A stretch of DNA of 64,000 nt. Origin: JAAYAY01 sp964563135. Its GTDB lineage: Bacteria > Planctomycetota > Planctomycetia > Pirellulales > Thermoguttaceae. The stretch spans positions 1 through 64,000 of the forward strand of contig CAZLWV010000005.1 of assembly GCA_964563135.1 (NCBI GenBank), given 5' to 3'. The notes under the pieces were generated by a model. That model made no database searches. It was not told the origin of the DNA and saw nothing but the letters and a program-made list of their open reading frames with translations. The position numbers and the translations under genes are program-made. Of the stretch, positions 62,513 through 64,000 are shown one piece after another. Numbering within the stretch: position 1 is the first letter of the stretch; each line of letters opens with the position of its first letter.

Positions 62513-62590
62513 GGGAGAACCTCCTGGGGAATGGGTGGGATCTCGGGGCCGCACGTTCTGCCCATGAGCATAGCGTCTGCGCCGCACAGG

Positions 62591-63391
62591 TCAATTTCCC
62601 GGCCCCAGGAACGATCGGTGCTGCAAGATGACCGTATAGACAATGTATGCCGCCAGGGATGTTGCCGCCTGCCAGAATTCCAGGAGAATGCCCACCCAAT
62701 GGCTCCAAGGATAACGCCGGGCCTGGCGGAAATCGATCAAGGCAGCAACGGCGATGGCGGAACACAACACCGAGGTCTTCACCACGGTGGGCATTACCAT
62801 CCAACGTTCCATCGCTGCAAAGGAAGAAATCCGGACCACGACGATGAGGAGCACCGTGGCGGCAATCGTGGTGGCCGGGATAAGCACGATAACGACCTTC
62901 CAGCGTCTCCCTTCACAGCGCCAAATCGCAATAAGGTAGGCGATCGCGAGAACGCCCAGGTATCCCAGCGAGACGGCAGTCAGAAGGCGGGAACGCACAA
63001 CGAGCGGCCTGGTGGCGGCCATCAGGTAAAACAGGCTCGCGACAAACGTCAAAGCGACGTGAATGCCCGCGAGGCTCCAGAGCCACTCGCCGCCGAATCG
63101 CGGGTAGGCAGCGCGACGACGCCGGCGAGCCAGAAGGAGAAGGAGTCCCGCCAGGGCGGTCCCGGACGTGAGGGCCTCGTTGGCCGCAGATAATACAGGC
63201 GGATTGGGAACAATCGCGTTTCCGGTTTGCTGGACGGATTGAGACGCGGAACAGTAGACCGCGACACACAGCCCCCAGACCATGAGGTGGCGGATTGAAA
63301 GCCGCGTCTGGCCGGGAGATGTGGCAATTGAGTCGTCGCTCGCTGGTCCTGGGCAAGATTCAGGCGGTTCGTCGTTTCCAGTCGACTTCAT
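62591..63391 (-). CDS. Multispanning membrane protein, tandem paralog 1
   Basis: This 266-residue protein has six or seven membrane helices after a soluble N-terminus of about 30 residues (DEPPESCPGPASDD). The segment RRYPWSHWVGILLEFWQAAT near its end is clearly related to RYPWPHWAGIIIGFAINGVA in the upstream protein. The ATG at 63391 overlaps the upstream stop by four bases, showing coupled translation. The frame is open far upstream but only shadows the neighbour. Function unknown. Confidence 0.72.
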   Translation of the reverse strand: MKSTGNDEPPESCPGPASDDSIATSPGQTRLSIRHLMVWGLCVAVYCSASQSVQQTGNAIVPNPPVLSAANEALTSGTALAGLLLLLARRRRRAAYPRFGGEWLWSLAGIHVALTFVASLFYLMAATRPLVVRSRLLTAVSLGYLGVLAIAYLIAIWRCEGRRWKVVIVLIPATTIAATVLLIVVVRISSFAAMERWMVMPTVVKTSVLCSAIAVAALIDFRQARRYPWSHWVGILLEFWQAATSLAAYIVYTVILQHRSFLGPGN

Positions 63392-64000
63392 GGCGTCCCT
63401 CGAACAACGGCTTCCATCCATTGATATGCGTACGAGAGCATCGCGACTCCGTTGATGGCGAAACCGATGATGATGCCTGCCCAGTGAGGCCAGGGATACC
63501 GAACACGTGGATTCCGAAGGTCGAGCCAGACCATCAAGAGCAGTACGGCCGTGAAAACGATGATGTGGCCGAGGTACTCCACCAACATCGCCTTGGTACC
63601 CCCAGTGTACGACAGACTTGTTTGAAGAATGTACGAAACGAATCCGGCAACCATCACCAGCAGGAAGTACACCCGCCAGTGGCCGCGGCTCGCATAGCTC
63701 GCCAGGAGATAGGCCGGTAACCAGACAAATAGGCCCGCAAGGACTCGCATCGCACTGTATGCGAAGTAGCTGCCTTCGAACATGGCAAACAACATCTGGT
63801 ACAAAAGCATTTGGACAACGCCCATTGCGCCCAGGATCCAAAGGATCTCGCCTCCGGACCGAGGGAACGTCTGATGGCCAGCCCAGCGGGTAACCATCAA
63901 GGGAAACACCGCCAGATAGGCTCCACCAACCAATCCCCAAAGCCCGAAAATTACGATCCTGACACCGTCGACCGCAGCTTCCTCTCGGCCGAGCGTGAGC
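63388..64000 (-). CDS. Multispanning membrane protein, tandem paralog 2 (partial)
   Basis: The frame is open through the right edge, so the start lies outside the window. The visible part of about 203 residues has five or six membrane helices (IFGLWGLVGGAYLAVFPLMV, GEILWILGAMGVVQMLLYQM, VYFLLVMVAGFVSYILQTSL and others) and ends PWPHWAGIIIGFAINGVAML. It is paralogous to the downstream gene and forms an operon with it. Function unknown. Confidence 0.72.
   Translation of the reverse strand, partial: LTLGREEAAVDGVRIVIFGLWGLVGGAYLAVFPLMVTRWAGHQTFPRSGGEILWILGAMGVVQMLLYQMLFAMFEGSYFAYSAMRVLAGLFVWLPAYLLASYASRGHWRVYFLLVMVAGFVSYILQTSLSYTGGTKAMLVEYLGHIIVFTAVLLLMVWLDLRNPRVRYPWPHWAGIIIGFAINGVAMLSYAYQWMEAVVRGTP

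Overview
The window looks like a high-GC scaffold piece from a Planctomycetota genome, probably Pirellulales or a relative. The evidence is a DUF1559 protein with a prepilin-type N-terminus and XylR-type (LacI-sensor plus AraC-HTH) regulation. There are also six Gfo/Idh/MocA oxidoreductases (several with Tat signals), a sulfatase plus a sulfatase remnant, formylglycine-generating-enzyme-like lipoproteins, a CRTAC1/TPR pair, small NPY(E/Q)SP membrane proteins and many short interspersed repeats. No rRNA, tRNA, CRISPR, phage or transposase gene was recognised. Two runs of 10 N (19471-19480, 37573-37582) are assembly gaps inside genes.

Layout. 1-339: a 138-bp tandem repeat whose core recurs at 38.4, 44.5 and 50.9 kb. 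340-6154 (minus): a probable sugar-catabolic cluster of three Gfo/Idh/MocA proteins, a TIM-barrel isomerase and an SDR epimerase, facing a XylR-type regulator at 6848. 8083-9639: a CBM9-like protein and a double-NIPSNAP secreted protein. 9687-13825: a compact six-gene operon (radical SAM protein of tetraether-synthase type, Lgt-like, ICMT-like methyltransferase, three tandem NPY(E/Q)SP membrane proteins). This is the best candidate in the window for an undescribed, lipid-related system. 13910-21448 (minus): an FGE-like lipoprotein, a secreted unknown, an SGNH/MBOAT O-acylation pair broken by a gap, and an FGE-like/histone-deacetylase fusion. 21529-26027 (minus): a beta-propeller, a Gfo/Idh/MocA protein, a sulfatase and a small DUF4058-like ORF.

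26485-31494 (plus): DUF1559 protein, small lipoprotein, TPR protein and CRTAC1 protein. 31576-38081: an esterase-like hydrolase, a sulfatase remnant, an MFS/FAD-oxidoreductase pair and a gapped Gfo/Idh/MocA gene. 38777-44101: secreted MsrAB, TIM-barrel epimerase, alpha/beta hydrolase, histidine kinase and beta-lactamase-like serine hydrolase. 44595-50714: a C39-like/gluzincin two-protease fusion, STAS-like and DUF434 proteins, a PEBP protein, a membrane protein and a CheW-REC-HPt chemotaxis protein. 51438-57042: YbaK-type deacylase, a planctomycete membrane protein, phosphoglycerate kinase, flavin reductase and an HDOD protein. 57422-64000: MFS transporter, a type II toxin-antitoxin pair, an oligogalacturonate-lyase-like propeller, a Gfo/Idh/MocA protein and two tandem paralogous membrane proteins, the last cut by the window edge.

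Functionally the window is dominated by extracellular or periplasmic carbohydrate handling (oxidoreductases, epimerases, sulfatase, propellers, hydrolases, MFS carriers). Envelope modification (the lipid-type operon and the O-acylation pair) and signalling (XylR, histidine kinase, CheV-like, HDOD) make up most of the rest. Gene functions are inferred from motifs read by eye; no database search was run.
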